DNA of 7,299 nucleotides, from NCBI GenBank assembly GCA_030604325.1, contig JAUVWC010000062.1:1-7299 (forward strand). Direction: 5' to 3'. Positions 5,521-7,299 of the stretch are shown here, piece after piece (the first letter of the stretch is position 1; the number at the start of each line of letters is the position of its first letter). This stretch comes from Candidatus Zixiibacteriota bacterium (lineage in GTDB: Bacteria > Blakebacterota > Blakebacteria > Blakebacterales > Blakebacteraceae). Below the pieces are notes generated by a model. It was not told the DNA's origin. It ran no database searches and saw nothing but the letters and a program-made list of their open reading frames with translations. The position numbers were made by a program, and so were the translations under genes.

Positions 5521-7119
5521 CTATCTTCGGGATTCCCATACGTATCCCAGACGGGCCATGATCTGACCGAACATCTCGATACCATCCCACAGGTTCTGGA
5601 GGCGCAGGTTCTCGTTCGCCCCGTGCTGGTTGTTGTCATGATTCACTATAGGGAGTGTAATAAGCGTCCTGCCCAGCACCTCCTCGAAGACGTACATGGG
5701 AAGGCTGCCCCCATGGGTGGGCACTTCTACCAGCAAGTCTCCGGAGACCTCCCGTGCAACCTGGACCACTGCTCTCGAGACGGGCAGCTCCATGGAGGTT
5801 CTTACCGCCGGATACCCCCTGCCCCACTGGAGCCGGATGATCCGTTCATGGGTAAGCCGGGTCTCGAGCCCGGGCTCAGCCCCCACGATATGGAATCCCT
5901 CCCGGCGTATGTGCGCCTCCACCAGCCGCCGCACTCGCTGCGGCGTCAAATCCGGCACCAGCCGGAAATCAATGTAGGCGCTGGCCTCGGTGGGAATGGC
6001 GTTCTTCGACTGAGCCCCTACACCGCCGGCCTGAAAGCCGCTGAAATTCATGCCCGGCAGCATGATCCGCTCCGGCAGCCGCGCCCCCCCGCCCTCGGTC
6101 CTGGCCAGTCCAAGCTCATGCTTGAGGAGCTCCTCCACTTCGGGGATAGCCGCGATGGCCGCGTGCTCGAGGGGAGTAATGGGACGCACATCATCGTAGA
6201 ATCCCTCGACGAGGACCTTCCCTTCCGTATCCCGCATGCCGGCCAGCAGGTGGACGAGCATCACCGTCGGATGGGGCGCCCAGTTGCCGTAGTGTCCGCT
6301 GTGTAGATGGTGCAGCGGCCCATATACGGTCATCTGCACCCCGACTATCCCCCGCACACCGAAATTGACCTCCTGCCTCCGGCTCTGATGCACCGGTCCG
6401 TCGCAGAAGAACCACACATCGGCCTCCAGCAGGTCGGCGTGCGTCTCCAGCATGGTGCGGATATGGGGGGACCCGGCCTCCTCCTCCCCCTCGAAGAAGA
6501 ACTTGAGGTTGACGGATGGCTGGATCCCGGCGGCATGCAGGGCATCCAGCGCCGTCAGCAGCGCAATTATCGGCGCCTTGTCGTCACTGGCCGAGCGCGC
6601 GTAGATCCGCGCTTCGGGATCGATGGGTTCCGAGAACCTGCCCGGCTCGGGGAAGGGAATTTCCTCCCCACCCGCTTCCATGGATCGACTCCTCAATACC
6701 GGCTTCCACGGGTCACTCGACCACTGGGCGGGATCCACCGGCTGGCCGTCGTAGTGGGCGTAAAAAACCACCGTCCGTTCGGCACCGGGAACGTTCAGCT
6801 CCCCGAATACGACCGGCGGGCTGCCCTCCACCTCCAGGAGCCGTGCCTCGATGCCTCGACGGCGCAACAGCGTTAAAAGGAGATCGGCGTTTTTGCGTAT
6901 GGCCTCCCGGTCCGCCGAGACGTTGGGGAGGGTGAGGAACTCAAAGAACTCCCGCAGAATGGATGCCTCATGGGTAAGCCGGTAGGCACGGACCTGGGCG
7001 AGAACGCTCTCAGGTTCGGGTGCCGGTGCCTGCTGCGCCACCGTGCCGCGAATCCCCACCGGCAATACTGTGAGAGCCATAACGATTGATAGCTTGGAGA
7101 GGAAACTACCTCTGGTCAT
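5521..7119 (-). CDS. Exported M20 family zinc metallopeptidase (dipeptidase-like)
   Basis: 532 residues from the ATG at 7119. The N-terminus is a Sec signal peptide with a likely cleavage after TVA (residue 28), followed by a Pro/Ala/Glu-rich linker, so the enzyme acts outside the cytoplasm. The M20 active site is complete by comparison with carnosinase-type enzymes: His122 and Asp124 in AHYDGQP, bridging Asp179 in SASDDKAP, catalytic Glu213 and ligand Glu214 in EGEEEAGS, Asp240 in FCDGP, the dimer-crossing His in HLHSGHYGNW (~271-280), and His499 in NQHGANEN. GGSLPMYVFEE (470-480) fits the substrate pocket. The family removes residues from short peptides with two zinc ions; the exact specificity is not readable. 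It is longer than many cytosolic M20 dipeptidases, partly through the signal and an insertion at ~140-172. It is the downstream partner of the CDF gene, overlapping it by 4 bp, so the two are translated from one message. The gene ends next to a weak AAGAT/ATCTT inverted repeat. Confidence 0.95.
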   Translation of the reverse strand: MTRGSFLSKLSIVMALTVLPVGIRGTVAQQAPAPEPESVLAQVRAYRLTHEASILREFFEFLTLPNVSADREAIRKNADLLLTLLRRRGIEARLLEVEGSPPVVFGELNVPGAERTVVFYAHYDGQPVDPAQWSSDPWKPVLRSRSMEAGGEEIPFPEPGRFSEPIDPEARIYARSASDDKAPIIALLTALDALHAAGIQPSVNLKFFFEGEEEAGSPHIRTMLETHADLLEADVWFFCDGPVHQSRRQEVNFGVRGIVGVQMTVYGPLHHLHSGHYGNWAPHPTVMLVHLLAGMRDTEGKVLVEGFYDDVRPITPLEHAAIAAIPEVEELLKHELGLARTEGGGARLPERIMLPGMNFSGFQAGGVGAQSKNAIPTEASAYIDFRLVPDLTPQRVRRLVEAHIRREGFHIVGAEPGLETRLTHERIIRLQWGRGYPAVRTSMELPVSRAVVQVAREVSGDLLVEVPTHGGSLPMYVFEEVLGRTLITLPIVNHDNNQHGANENLRLQNLWDGIEMFGQIMARLGYVWESRR

Positions 7120-7299
7120 TTGTCATGCTCCCGGGTAGATGCTCTTGAATCGGGATCGATGTGGACAGTCGCCTCGATGCCCATCTCTTTCTTTATTGCA
7201 TTTTCCAGCGCGGTACCGATTTCATGCGCTTCTGACAGCCTCATATCCGCCGGCAGATAGATGTGCAAGGTGAGTTCTCTGTGCTGACCGTAGTCGTGG
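7116..7299 (-). CDS. Cation diffusion facilitator (CDF) transporter, C-terminal fragment
   Basis: Only the last 60 residues are present; the gene enters from the right edge. They match the cytoplasmic dimerisation domain of CDF family metal-ion efflux proteins: HDYGQHRELTLHIYLP, LSEAHEIGTALENAIKKEMG and TVHIDPDS. The pattern His-x-Tyr-Gly, then a His in the first strand, Glu-Ala-His at the helix start and His-Ile-Asp-Pro in the last strand is typical; the His and Asp residues of this domain often bind the regulatory metal. CDF proteins export Zn, Mn, Fe, Co or Cd from the cytoplasm in exchange for protons. The transmembrane part that sets metal choice is outside the window. The TGA stop overlaps the ATG of the M20 gene (ATGA), indicating an operon with translational coupling. 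Confidence 0.85.
   Translation of the reverse strand, partial: HDYGQHRELTLHIYLPADMRLSEAHEIGTALENAIKKEMGIEATVHIDPDSRASTREHDK
7128..7132 (-). promoter_or_regulatory. Ribosome binding site for the M20 gene
   Basis: On the minus strand GGGAG lies 8 bases before the ATG at 7119, inside the end of the upstream CDF gene. It supports that start over the out-of-frame ATG at 7126. Confidence 0.6.

Noticed and set aside
5623..6306. 227-codon plus-strand open frame inside the M20 gene
   Set aside because: The opposite strand encodes an M20 peptidase with every active-site motif; this frame is its shadow.
1..7299. Mobile element, CRISPR array or tRNA/rRNA gene
   Set aside because: I saw no transposase or integrase motif, no regularly spaced repeats and no tRNA or rRNA signature on either strand.

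Overview
The window looks like a chromosomal fragment from a GC-rich bacterium, probably of the Fibrobacteres-Chlorobi-Bacteroidetes (FCB) superphylum or a neighbouring uncultured phylum. The main evidence is the C-terminus of the first protein. It carries the NYPNPFN motif followed by an Ig-like module ending in a Lys-rich strand, the type A sorting/FlgD-like domain typical of exported proteins in those groups. Nearly every gene encodes a product with an export signal or membrane segments. Strong Shine-Dalgarno sequences precede two of the genes. The phylum cannot be fixed from sequence alone.

Plus strand, 1-5448. A 5'-truncated multidomain secreted protein (2-1327) has an extracellular beta module, dockerin-like calcium loops, a cohesin-like beta domain and the sorting domain. 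It is followed by a Tat-exported protein of the M24/creatinase 'pita-bread' fold (1386-2840), in which most canonical metal ligands appear to be replaced. After a 187-bp, lower-GC intergenic region comes a complete serpin with an inhibitory-type hinge (3028-4278). Close behind it are a small four-helix membrane protein (about 4286-4675) and a lipoprotein with SH3-like and FxLYD-like regions (4699-5448). The serpin, membrane protein and lipoprotein genes are tightly spaced and may form one transcription unit.

Minus strand, 7299-5521. The C-terminus of a cation diffusion facilitator (CDF) metal-efflux transporter (7116-7299, running off the window) overlaps by ATGA the start of a signal-peptide-bearing M20 family dinuclear-zinc peptidase (5521-7119) with an intact active site. 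The two gene clusters converge on a 72-bp gap holding a 12-bp perfect palindrome and short AGACTCT repeats.

The theme is extracytoplasmic peptide and amide hydrolysis and its control: an exported M24-fold protein, an exported protease inhibitor and an exported zinc peptidase coupled to a metal transporter. I see no mobile element, CRISPR array, tRNA or rRNA. The most unusual points are the metal-site loss in the exported M24 protein, the serpin with its small envelope partners, and the CDF-M20 coupling. None of these amounts to proof of a new system.
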